From contig LUZO01000043.1 of assembly GCA_001603685.1 (NCBI GenBank), positions 1-43,585 of the forward strand: a stretch of 43,585 nt of DNA. The letters run 5' to 3'. Below are positions 17,622 through 25,499 of the stretch, piece after piece. The position numbers were made by a program, and so were the translations under genes. Source of the stretch: Bacteroidales bacterium Bact_23. GTDB lineage: Bacteria; Bacteroidota; Bacteroidia; Bacteroidales; Lentimicrobiaceae. The first letter of the stretch is position 1. Each line of letters begins with the position of its first letter. The notes below the pieces were generated by a model. That model ran no database searches. It was given only the letters and a program-made list of their open reading frames with translations, and had not been told where the DNA came from.

Positions 17622-18806
17622 TTACATGAATGTTAGCGACACCTCTTTAAGGAACTTCTCTTCGAGCAGGCGGGCTATCCGCTTCACCACCGTACGCCTG
17701 ATTTCAAGTTCCACGGGCAGGCTTGGATCCTGGTGGGCAATATTGATGCGCGTTCCGATAAGAAAGTGGATTTCGTCGCTTTCGAGCAGCATTTTCACAA
17801 TGCGGTCGGCGGGGCCTTTGGTAAGGCGGGTGGTGCTGTTGTACGATTTCAGGATTTCGGTTACCTTACCAAGAGTAAGAATCCCTTCGGTAACCAGATC
17901 AACGCCTTCCATCATCGAGATGGGCGGCAGATCGGGATCGTCGAAGTCGAAAGTATCTTCGATGTTGCGTTTCAACTCCCTGGCAATGATATCGGCGGTA
18001 GTGGCGCCTGAAACAATCTTCTTGCCATCGAACTTTTCAACCACCCGTGCGTACTCGGCATCCTTCTCCTCCTCGAAAGGTGGGCCGGTACAGATCAGCA
18101 TCTTTCTGGGTTCGCGGAAATAGATTACCGCGCAAGAGGTATCGTCCTTGCTCATGTAACCGTCGTTTACATGGGCCATATTCACCACCTTGTGCGCCAG
18201 TTGCTGGGCCGAGATGTTGTATTCGTGGCTCACCAGTTCCTGGACATACTGCAGGGCATTGTCGCGCCCCCATCCGAAAAGGTATTTTCCTCCGCCAAGG
18301 CCCGATTGGGCAACGCCATCGCTGAAAAAGATGATACGGTCTTCCTTTTCGGCAATAAATTCGCAGCTTTTCAGCTCTTTTCCTTCACTTTTCCCCCCTT
18401 CAAGCATCACGCAGGTCCATTCGGGTTCGAAAATCTTCTTTCCACGCATCACAATGGCCTGCGGATTGTCATACTCCAGAATTTTCACCCTCCCGTCCGA
18501 TTCTATATCCACGATGGTAAATGTGGAATAGCTCATCTTTCGCTCGCTGCATACCGGAAGGGTATTCATGATAATTTCGGCAATCCGGTTTGTTTCCTTG
18601 TGTTCGGCTGTAAAACTGAGCGCCATGGTTGCCGTAAGGGTTGCCAGCATATTGGCCTTAACGCCGTGCCCCATCCCGTCGGAGAGCACCGCAATTATCC
18701 TGTTCTCCTCACTGATGCGCCTGAAAAGGAACACGTCGCCGCATATGCGCGACTCGTGATGGAATTTGAATTCCGCATTGACTTCTATATAGAACTTGTT
18801 ATCCAT
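17622..18806 (-). CDS. SpoIIE/PP2C-type serine phosphatase linked to sensory hydrogenase
   Basis: Cytosolic Mn/Mg-dependent Ser/Thr phosphatase of the SpoIIE-PP2C type. Metal-binding motifs are visible in order: CGDVFLFRR (motif 1 Asp), LSDGMGHGVKA, FFSDGVAQSG, and KDDTSCAVIYF; together these span about residues 20-230. The remaining C-terminal part (about 230-394) has no PP2C motif and looks like a separate alpha/beta plus helical domain (KMLICTGPPFEEEKDAEY; later LTLGKVTEIL). The gene is 9 bp downstream of hydS. HydDB describes exactly this pairing as phosphatase-linked group C3 [FeFe]-hydrogenase. The natural substrate would be a phosphoserine/threonine or anti-sigma-antagonist protein; none is encoded nearby. 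Confidence 0.88.
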   Translation of the reverse strand: MDNKFYIEVNAEFKFHHESRICGDVFLFRRISEENRIIAVLSDGMGHGVKANMLATLTATMALSFTAEHKETNRIAEIIMNTLPVCSERKMSYSTFTIVDIESDGRVKILEYDNPQAIVMRGKKIFEPEWTCVMLEGGKSEGKELKSCEFIAEKEDRIIFFSDGVAQSGLGGGKYLFGWGRDNALQYVQELVSHEYNISAQQLAHKVVNMAHVNDGYMSKDDTSCAVIYFREPRKMLICTGPPFEEEKDAEYARVVEKFDGKKIVSGATTADIIARELKRNIEDTFDFDDPDLPPISMMEGVDLVTEGILTLGKVTEILKSYNSTTRLTKGPADRIVKMLLESDEIHFLIGTRINIAHQDPSLPVELEIRRTVVKRIARLLEEKFLKEVSLTFM

Positions 18807-18815
18807 GCGATGCGG

Positions 18816-20678
18816 TTACTTTTTGGCTGCTTTATGCGATTCGATGATAGAATTGAGCATTTGCTCGGTTTTGGCGGCGCCTTCGCCGAGCAGGAAAGCG
18901 ATTTTCTGAACCAGTTCGAAGTTTTCGTCAATCACTTCGCTTACGCGATGGATAACCTCCTCCTTACGCACTTCGGGCAGGTACATATCGCGCAGCACGG
19001 CGCCGGCAATCTTTCCCTTCTTGATGGCAAATACCGATACATTCAGCAGGCGCTCGCCCAGATGAACATCGCGGTTTACCACACTCTCGTTGGTGGAGAG
19101 TACGCCGGAAAAAAGTTTGTAAAACTGGAAAGGCAGCAGCGTTTTCAGGTCGGCGCCAACCAAACCCGGAATAATTTCGTTGATCTCCTCAGCCTCTTCG
19201 CCCAGAATATTGATAAAACTCTGATTCGACTCGATTACTTTCAGGTTTTCATCCACAATCACCACCGCGCTGGGCAGTTTCTGAAGCATGGTTGAAGTCC
19301 TTTCGAAAGCTTCCTGAACGGCCAGTTGCTCCTGCCTTGCCGACCGCTCCGACTCCATCAGCGCCTCCTGCGTTTTTGCCAGCTTTTCGTTGGTGAGCTT
19401 CAGTGTACGGATGAAATCGTGCTTGCTCCGCAGCGAGTAGGTAATGCACATATCGGTTTTGGTGAGGCCTTTGGCGACATTCTCGGCAAATTCGCGGCAC
19501 GATTCGTAGCCGCAGGCGCCGCAGCCCAGTTTATCCTCATTGCTCGACTTGCCGATGATCTTCAGAATCTCCTCTACCTTTTCCTCAGACGGTTTGGGAA
19601 GCCGCTGGTCGTTTTCGGCAAACGAAGCCCTGAAATCGGTGAGTCGGGCATGATTTGCACACGCCTTTTCCCAGGTATCCAGATTGAAATTCTTCAGTTT
19701 TTTATTGGCATAATCGGTAACCAGGGTTTTGCGCACATATTTCTTTCCGCCTTTCGATGTGCCGGGCCCCATAAGGCAGCCTTCACAGTAGAAGAGGTTG
19801 AAATGTTTGCGGATAAAGTCGATGGAGGTCTCAAATTCACGGATCGATTCCAGGATATTGACCTTACCCTCCGAAGTAATGACACTTCCCTGCATCAGGT
19901 CTTCATCCAGCCGTGCAGCCTGGAGGATTCCGTTGCTGACGGCATAGAGCGACCCCTTGTAACCCAGGGGCGGATCGAAATCGGAGTACTCAACCGTACT
20001 CTCCTTGATGTTAAATTCCGTAAAAAGCTGGCGCAACTCAACAAAAGTAAGCACGGCATCCACCCGGGCATCGCCTTCGTAGCGCAGCGCTTCCTCCTTT
20101 GCACCTATGCAGGGGCCAATGTAAACCACTTTCACCTCCTTGCCATAGAGCTGGCGCGAAATCTGCGCCGAGGCAATCATGGGGCTAACGATGGGTGCAA
20201 GGTTTCCAATCAGGTCGGGATGGAATTTTTCGATAAGCGCCACAATGGGCGGACAGTTTGTGGTGATGTAATACTTGCCGAGGAAATTGGTGAACAGCTC
20301 GCGGTATTCTGCCGCAACCAGGTCAACGCCAAACGAAACCTCATTTACATGAGAGAAACCCAGTTCGCGGATCATCCGCACAAATTTCCGGTAATCGGTA
20401 ATATCGTCGAACTCGCCTGAAATGCTGGGCGCGACGATGGCCACCACTTTCTGATCCGATGCCAGCAACTGCTTAACATCCTCACAGGAATCGCGGTAGG
20501 TAATGGCCTGTGGAGCGCACACCAGCAAGCAGCTTCCGCAGCCAATACAACGATCGTTGTTGACCACCGGGGCTTCCTGGTTCACCTTCACCTGAATGGC
20601 ATTAACCGGACAGGCGCGGACACAGGCATAGCAAATCTTGCATTTGCTTTTATCTATGCTTATAAGCGGAGCTTTCAT
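18816..20678 (-). CDS. hydS: Sensory [FeFe]-hydrogenase HydS with PAS domain (phosphatase-linked)
   Basis: Putative H2/redox sensor rather than a bulk hydrogenase. Over 620 residues: two [4Fe-4S] motifs near residues 12-58 (CKICYACVRACPVNA, CIGCGSCLLVCAP); an H-cluster domain, about 65-360, with ligand cysteines in TTNCPP (C142), YIGPCIGAKEE and YCEGCLMGPG; an extra Fe-S motif CGACGYESCREF with a fourth Cys in KTDMC; a coiled coil; and a PAS domain, about 465-580 (MLQKLPSAVVIVDENLKVIESN). The proton-transfer Cys of catalytic enzymes is Asn141, and the third motif is shortened, both as expected for group C sensors. It is co-transcribed with the [2Fe-2S] protein upstream and the phosphatase downstream. 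Confidence 0.92.
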   Translation of the reverse strand: MKAPLISIDKSKCKICYACVRACPVNAIQVKVNQEAPVVNNDRCIGCGSCLLVCAPQAITYRDSCEDVKQLLASDQKVVAIVAPSISGEFDDITDYRKFVRMIRELGFSHVNEVSFGVDLVAAEYRELFTNFLGKYYITTNCPPIVALIEKFHPDLIGNLAPIVSPMIASAQISRQLYGKEVKVVYIGPCIGAKEEALRYEGDARVDAVLTFVELRQLFTEFNIKESTVEYSDFDPPLGYKGSLYAVSNGILQAARLDEDLMQGSVITSEGKVNILESIREFETSIDFIRKHFNLFYCEGCLMGPGTSKGGKKYVRKTLVTDYANKKLKNFNLDTWEKACANHARLTDFRASFAENDQRLPKPSEEKVEEILKIIGKSSNEDKLGCGACGYESCREFAENVAKGLTKTDMCITYSLRSKHDFIRTLKLTNEKLAKTQEALMESERSARQEQLAVQEAFERTSTMLQKLPSAVVIVDENLKVIESNQSFINILGEEAEEINEIIPGLVGADLKTLLPFQFYKLFSGVLSTNESVVNRDVHLGERLLNVSVFAIKKGKIAGAVLRDMYLPEVRKEEVIHRVSEVIDENFELVQKIAFLLGEGAAKTEQMLNSIIESHKAAKK

Positions 20679-20705
20679 ACTTCAAAATTTTCCAGTGCTT
20701 TCAGA

Positions 20706-20996
20706 TCACACTCCCGATGAGGTCTTGCCAAAAATGCCATCGAGAATCATGATCACTTTATCTTCATTCAGCCCGGTATATTCCTTACCGTCGATATTGA
20801 TGAGCGGCCCCTTGTCGCAACTGCTGAAACAGTGAGCTCCGTGAAAATAAACCAGGTGCCTCAAGTTGCGTTCGTTCAGGTATTGCTCTATCACCTTCAC
20901 AAGTCTTTTGTTCCCTCTCGAAAAACAGGAACTGCCAAGACAGATCTGAATATCAATTCTGTTGTCCACAAATGTCGGTATTAAATCATTAACCAC
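20706..20996 (-). CDS. Small thioredoxin-like [2Fe-2S] ferredoxin
   Basis: A 96-residue protein of the NuoE/thioredoxin-like [2Fe-2S] ferredoxin type. The cluster ligands are C19-x4-C24 (ICLGSSCFS) and C56-x3-C60 (HCFSSCDKGP). It is the first gene of the leftward operon, 27 bp before hydS, so it probably exchanges electrons with the sensory hydrogenase. Its start faces the 320-bp regulatory region shared with the hydCBA operon. It is much shorter than the NuoE-like subunit encoded on the other side and lacks that protein's N-terminal helical domain. Confidence 0.87.
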   Translation of the reverse strand: MVNDLIPTFVDNRIDIQICLGSSCFSRGNKRLVKVIEQYLNERNLRHLVYFHGAHCFSSCDKGPLINIDGKEYTGLNEDKVIMILDGIFGKTSSGV

Positions 20997-21196
20997 CCGG
21001 CAACAGGCCGGATTTATACTTTGTCCAAATAAAGAGAGGCTATTTATATGATACTAAACTAATAATCAGCAGATTAAACCCTTTTTCATTCTTCCGGGGC
21101 ACCCTGTTCCACACTTTTATCCGTCAGTTTCAGCACAATAACCACTCATTTTTATTTGGAAGGAACAAAAATAATACATTTTTTAAAAAATATCTG

Positions 21197-21212
21197 TTAA
21201 AAAATTAACAAT
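21197..21212. promoter_or_regulatory. Rex operator, site 1
   Basis: TGTTAA-AAAA-TTAACA, a perfect 16-bp palindrome matching the core of the known Rex consensus TTGTTAAnnnnTTAACAA (the flanking positions are C and A, so 17 of 18 fit). Rex is encoded in the operon that begins 105 bp downstream, so auto-control by NADH/NAD+ ratio is likely. Confidence 0.8.
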
Positions 21213-21213
21213 G

Positions 21214-21229
21214 TTAAAAAAATAACAGT
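21214..21229. promoter_or_regulatory. Rex operator, site 2
   Basis: TGTTAA-AAAA-ATAACA, a second copy with one mismatch, separated from site 1 by one base (17-bp repeat period). A TAATTTTA element follows at once at 21231-21238, so bound Rex would cover the promoter of hydC if that element is the real -7 box. Confidence 0.65.
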
Positions 21230-21316
21230 AATTTTATGCCAGAAATCATTTTAAGAAATGGTTTTCGGGTTTTACTCCGGTAAATCTCACATTTACACAA
21301 CCGAACAACGATTTTT

Positions 21317-21787
21317 ATGGCCGATAAGATTGATGAAATCATTGATAAGCACATCAGTGTACAGCGCGACAGTCTGTTACCCATGCTTCAGGATATCCAG
21401 AAGGAGATGGGATATCTGTCGGAGGAGTCGATAAACCGGATAGCCCGTGCGCTTGATATGCCCATCAGCAAGGTGTATGGGGTTGCCACCTTTTACGACC
21501 AGTTTCGTTTCGAAGCCAGGGGGCGCTTCCATATTCAGATTTGCCACGGCACCGCCTGCCACATCAACAACTCCGCCCGCATCATTCACGAAGCGGAACG
21601 GCTACTGAAGATCAGGCAGGGGCAGACCACACGCGACGGGATGTTCAGCATAGAGGTGGTTAACTGCATGGGTGCCTGCGGGTTATCGCCCGTGATGGCG
21701 GTAAACGACACCTACTACCACGGCATCGATCCCAACGACCTGAAAGATATTTTTGATGAATGCAAAGAAAAAATAAACCGGATATGA
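21317..21787 (+). CDS. hydC: NAD-linked [FeFe]-hydrogenase subunit HydC (NuoE-like)
   Basis: The [2Fe-2S] subunit of a trimeric NAD(P)-linked hydrogenase, homologous to NuoE and HndA. The 156-residue product has an N-terminal helical domain (LPMLQDIQKEMGYLSEESI) and a thioredoxin-fold cluster domain with ligands C76-x4-C81 (CHGTACHI) and C117-x3-C121 (CMGACGLSP). It is the first gene of the rightward operon, 105 bp from Rex operator 1. Its TGA overlaps the ATG of the next gene (ATGA at 21784-21787), indicating translational coupling of the two subunits. Confidence 0.93.
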   Translation: MADKIDEIIDKHISVQRDSLLPMLQDIQKEMGYLSEESINRIARALDMPISKVYGVATFYDQFRFEARGRFHIQICHGTACHINNSARIIHEAERLLKIRQGQTTRDGMFSIEVVNCMGACGLSPVMAVNDTYYHGIDPNDLKDIFDECKEKINRI

Positions 21788-23730
21788 ACGCACTGACCAC
21801 AACGGATATCAGGGAGCTTGCCGCGCATATTCTGTTGAACCCGCACTCGGACTTCGACACTGCCACCGAAGATTTTATCAGCCGGCTGAGGCGCGATACC
21901 ATTGACAAGCCGGTGATTTATGTCGGTACCGGCACCTGCGGTATGGTGGCAGGATCGCTGAAAACACTGGCTGCCATCAGGCAGTACCTTGCCGAGAAAG
22001 AGATTGATGCCGAAGTAGTTGAAGTGGGATGCATTGGCCTGTGCATTCATGAACCCATGGTGGATGTTCAGTTGCCCGGCAGACGCAGAATCGCCTTTTC
22101 GCGCATCACCGAGTCGCTGGTTGAGCCGCTGCTCGATGAAATTCTGAATTATGAAGTTCCGACGGAAAATGTGCTGGGACAGTATTCGCATCAGAACCAC
22201 GAAGCCTGGGAGAATGTAAGGCAACTGGCCGACCTCCCTTATTTCCGGCTTCAGAACCGGCTGGTTCTTCGGAACTGCGGAATCATAAACCCCTACTCCA
22301 TTGAGGAGTATATTGCACGGGGCGGATACCGCTCACTGGTAAGGGTTCTGCGCAACTACACGCCCGACAAGGTATGCGATATCGTTGAGGAGAGCGGCCT
22401 GCGCGGGCGCGGCGGCGGAGGGTTCCCCACCGGCAGAAAATGGAAAACAGCGCTCAATACCGTTGAGGAAGAGCGCTATCTGATCTGCAACGGCGATGAA
22501 AGCGATCCCGGAGCATTTATGGACAGGGCGATTTTCGAAGGCGACCCCCATAAACTGATTGAGGGAATTGCTATTGCGGCATACAGCATCAATGCAAAGA
22601 AGGCTTATGTATATGTCCGCGCCGAATACACCTTCGCCGTTGAACGGCTGAAACGGGCCATTGAACAGGCCACCGAAGCCGGTCTTCTGGGGCACAACAT
22701 CCTGAACAGCGGATTCAGCCTTCAGGTTTTGGTGAGGGAAGGCGCCGGCGCGTTTGTCTGCGGCGAAGAAACAGCACTGATTGCCAGCATCGAAGGAAAG
22801 CGGGGCACTCCGGGGCCAAAGCCGCCGTTCCCCTCCATCCGCGGGCTGTTCGGCAAACCAACCGTTGTCAACAATGTGGAAACACTGGCCAACATACCGG
22901 CCATCATCGAAAACGGGCCCAGTTGGTTCAGCTCAATGGGAACAGCAACTAGCAAAGGCACAAAGGTATTTGCCCTTGCCGGAAAGATATCCATCACCGG
23001 GCTTGCTGAAGTAACCATGGGCACCTCGCTCAAGGATCTGGTTTATATCATTGCCGGCGGTGTCAGGGATGGCAAAATGCTGAAAGCCATTCAGCTTGGA
23101 GGCCCCTCGGGAAGCTGTTTACCAGAAAAAAGCCTTGATGTACTAATTGATTATGAGTCTCTTAAAGAAGCAGGTACCATTATGGGATCGGGAGGACTTG
23201 TTGTTATGGACGAAGATACCTGCATGGTGGACATCGCCAAATTCTTTACCGATTTTCTGCAGCGCGAGAGTTGCGGAAAGTGCATTCCCTGCCGCGAAGG
23301 CTCAAGGCGAATGCATGAGATTCTGGAAAACATCACCCGAAGGCCGGTAAATGAAACCAGCCACGAAACCCTGCAGCGGTTCAAGGGGGTAATGCAACTC
23401 GAGAATCTTGCCGAGGTTATCAGGGATACCTCCCTCTGCGGACTCGGACAAACAGCGCCAAATCCCCTGCTCAGCGCCCTGAAGTATTTCAGGGAAGAGT
23501 TTGAAGAGCATATCTTCGACCGGAAATGCCGCGCAGGAGTATGTAAGGACCTGAAAGTCTATTACATAGATATTGAAAAATGCACCGGCTGTATGGTTTG
23601 TGCAAAGAAATGTCCAACCACGGCCATTATCGGATCATCGCGCACCCCGCATTTCATTGTGGAAGACAAATGCATCGGCTGCGGCATATGCTTCGATGTG
23701 TGCAAATTTGTTGCCGTTTATGTTAAATGA
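21784..23730 (+). CDS. hydB: NAD-linked [FeFe]-hydrogenase subunit HydB (NuoF-like diaphorase)
   Basis: The FMN- and NADH-binding subunit, the centre of flavin-based electron bifurcation in HydABC-type enzymes. The 648-residue product shows an N-terminal thioredoxin-like domain (VGTGTCGMVAGS and CIGLC), the FMN/NAD-binding core with GLRGRGGGGFPTG near residue 205 and GDESDPGAFMDR, the NuoF [4Fe-4S] ligands C497-x2-C500-x2-C503 plus C552 (CGLGQ), and a C-terminal two-[4Fe-4S] ferredoxin domain (CTGCMVCAKKCP, CIGCGICFDVC). The C-terminal ferredoxin domain separates it from complex I NuoF and matches HydB/HndC. The start at 21784 is preferred over 21760 because of the ATGA overlap with hydC. Confidence 0.94.
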   Translation: MNALTTTDIRELAAHILLNPHSDFDTATEDFISRLRRDTIDKPVIYVGTGTCGMVAGSLKTLAAIRQYLAEKEIDAEVVEVGCIGLCIHEPMVDVQLPGRRRIAFSRITESLVEPLLDEILNYEVPTENVLGQYSHQNHEAWENVRQLADLPYFRLQNRLVLRNCGIINPYSIEEYIARGGYRSLVRVLRNYTPDKVCDIVEESGLRGRGGGGFPTGRKWKTALNTVEEERYLICNGDESDPGAFMDRAIFEGDPHKLIEGIAIAAYSINAKKAYVYVRAEYTFAVERLKRAIEQATEAGLLGHNILNSGFSLQVLVREGAGAFVCGEETALIASIEGKRGTPGPKPPFPSIRGLFGKPTVVNNVETLANIPAIIENGPSWFSSMGTATSKGTKVFALAGKISITGLAEVTMGTSLKDLVYIIAGGVRDGKMLKAIQLGGPSGSCLPEKSLDVLIDYESLKEAGTIMGSGGLVVMDEDTCMVDIAKFFTDFLQRESCGKCIPCREGSRRMHEILENITRRPVNETSHETLQRFKGVMQLENLAEVIRDTSLCGLGQTAPNPLLSALKYFREEFEEHIFDRKCRAGVCKDLKVYYIDIEKCTGCMVCAKKCPTTAIIGSSRTPHFIVEDKCIGCGICFDVCKFVAVYVK

Positions 23731-23756
23731 CCTTAATGCCTTGAAACACTGTAGAT

Positions 23757-25481
23757 ATGAGCTTCCCGATAGAAGTAAACAATAAAACGATTATTGCCCG
23801 GCGCGGTGAAACCATTCTTGAGGCACTTGAGCGCAACGGCATAAAGGTACCCACGCTTTGCCACATGCCGGGACTGAATCCCTCGGGCTCGTGCCGGATG
23901 TGTGTGGTGGAAGTGGAAGGCAAGCCCAACCTTATTACCGCCTGCTCCTACCCCGTTGAAGAGTGGATGAAGATAAAGACGCACTCGCCGCGGGTGGTAA
24001 ATGCCCGGAAAACCAATGTTGAGCTGCTGCTGAGCAACCACCCTGACGATTGCCTCTATTGCGAAAGGAACGGCAACTGCGAGCTTCAGAACTTTGCCGA
24101 GCAACTGAATGTGCGAGAGCGCCGTTTTGTCGGCAAAAAGAACAAATACAAATCCGACCCTTCGGGCTCGAGCATCATCCGCGACCCCGCCAAATGCATT
24201 TTGTGCGGCCGCTGCGTCAGAACCTGCGAAGAGGTGATAGGCGCCGCCACGCTGGGATTTATCGGCAGAGGAAACAAAACCATCATCGGGCCGGCATTCA
24301 ACAAACAGATGAACCTTTCGAGCTGCATAACCTGCGGACAGTGCATTATGGCATGCCCCACAGGCGCCCTGCACGAAAAGCGCCACTCTTCCGACCTGCA
24401 GAATGCACTTCACAACAAGGATATTCATGTGGTTATACAGTACTCCCCCACCATCTCAATCAGCCTGGCCGAAGAGTTTGGACTTAAGGCGGGAAAGGAC
24501 ATCAACGGTCTTTTGAATGCCGCACTCCGCAAAACAGGCTTCGACAAGGTTTTCGATACCGCTTTCGGCGTTGACCTCTACATTATGGAGCTGGCTGCAG
24601 AATTTGAGCACCGTCTGAAGAACAACCTTCAACTGCCTATGTTCAACAGCGACTGTCCCGCCTGGATAAAATACATGGAGCAGTGGCAGCCCGATCTGAT
24701 TCCGAATGTATCCACCTGCAAATCGCCGCAGCAGATGCTGGGCGCCATCATTGCCGGCTATTACAGCAAAACCTACCACATCAACATTGATAACCTCTAC
24801 ACCGTTTCGGCCATGCCGTGCACGGCCAAGAAATTCGAAGCACAGCGCGAACAGATGACCATTAAGGGCATCAGCGATGTGGACGCCGTACTCACCACCC
24901 GCGAAATTGCTCAGTTTATCCGCCTGAATGGCATTGATATCCATCAGGGCGATCACGAGCTACCCGACATTCCGTTCCATGTCCACAGTTCGGCAGGCAA
25001 ACTGGTAAGCGTGAGCGGCGGGGTTACCGAAGCGTTAATCCGCACCCTGCATTACAAGCTAACCGGAAAGGAGTTTGACCACAAACGCATCAGCGAACTG
25101 CGGGTTAACAAGGATTGCAAGGAAGTAAAGCTGAAAATCGGCGATTACAAGCTTGGTTTTGCTGCCGTAAGTACCGTTAATCAGGCGGCACGGCTTATTG
25201 AAGAGATCAAGAACGGCAGAAACGACCTCCATTTCATCGAGGTTATGGCTTGTCCGGGCGGATGCGTAAACGGCGGCGGCCAGCCCATTGTTGACGATCC
25301 TTCAGCCGTAAAAGCCAGAATTAAGGCAATTTACGACCAGGATGACAAGGAACCGATCAGAATGGCTCACAAGAACCCGGCTATCATCGAGCTTTACAGG
25401 GAATTTCTGGGCGAGCCGCTGAGCGAACAAAGCATGAAACTTCTGCACACCTCATACAAAAAGAGGGAAGTGTCGTTGTAA
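23757..25481 (+). CDS. hydA: [FeFe]-hydrogenase catalytic subunit HydA
   Basis: Catalytic subunit reducing protons to H2 (or the reverse) at the H-cluster. The 574 residues match clostridial CpI in length and domain order: [2Fe-2S] domain (CHMPGLNPSGSCRMC), the His-Cys [4Fe-4S] motif (HPDDCLYCERNGNC), two [4Fe-4S] motifs (CILCGRCVRTC, CITCGQCIMAC), then the H-domain. H-cluster motifs: L1 FNSDCPAW (ligand C300), L2 MPCTAKKFE, L3 EVMACPGGCVNGGGQP. Unusual: the proton-transfer Cys of L1 is Asp299, and the position of CpI Glu279 is Leu279, while Glu282, Arg286 and Ser319 are kept. The final domain with Lys-rich C-terminus is normal. It lies 26 bp after hydB. Confidence 0.95.
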   Translation: MSFPIEVNNKTIIARRGETILEALERNGIKVPTLCHMPGLNPSGSCRMCVVEVEGKPNLITACSYPVEEWMKIKTHSPRVVNARKTNVELLLSNHPDDCLYCERNGNCELQNFAEQLNVRERRFVGKKNKYKSDPSGSSIIRDPAKCILCGRCVRTCEEVIGAATLGFIGRGNKTIIGPAFNKQMNLSSCITCGQCIMACPTGALHEKRHSSDLQNALHNKDIHVVIQYSPTISISLAEEFGLKAGKDINGLLNAALRKTGFDKVFDTAFGVDLYIMELAAEFEHRLKNNLQLPMFNSDCPAWIKYMEQWQPDLIPNVSTCKSPQQMLGAIIAGYYSKTYHINIDNLYTVSAMPCTAKKFEAQREQMTIKGISDVDAVLTTREIAQFIRLNGIDIHQGDHELPDIPFHVHSSAGKLVSVSGGVTEALIRTLHYKLTGKEFDHKRISELRVNKDCKEVKLKIGDYKLGFAAVSTVNQAARLIEEIKNGRNDLHFIEVMACPGGCVNGGGQPIVDDPSAVKARIKAIYDQDDKEPIRMAHKNPAIIELYREFLGEPLSEQSMKLLHTSYKKREVSL

Positions 25482-25499
25482 GATTAAAAAACCAATGCT

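Larger units (their letters stand above)
20997..21316. other. Divergent regulatory region of the two hydrogenase operons
   Basis: 320 bp, strongly A+T-rich in the middle, between the leftward sensor operon and the rightward hydCBA operon. No coding frame is supported. It holds two Rex-type palindromes (21197-21229) with a TAATTTTA -7-like element directly after them (21231-21238), and a short GC hairpin (CCGGC/GCCGG) near 20997-21012 in the leader of the leftward operon. Confidence 0.65.

Noticed and set aside
18171..20420. Two long plus-strand frames (374 and 364 codons) opposite the phosphatase and hydS genes
   Set aside because: They lie fully antisense to genes with clear motifs, have cysteine/histidine-rich nonsense composition and no recognisable domain, and arise from codon bias of the real genes.
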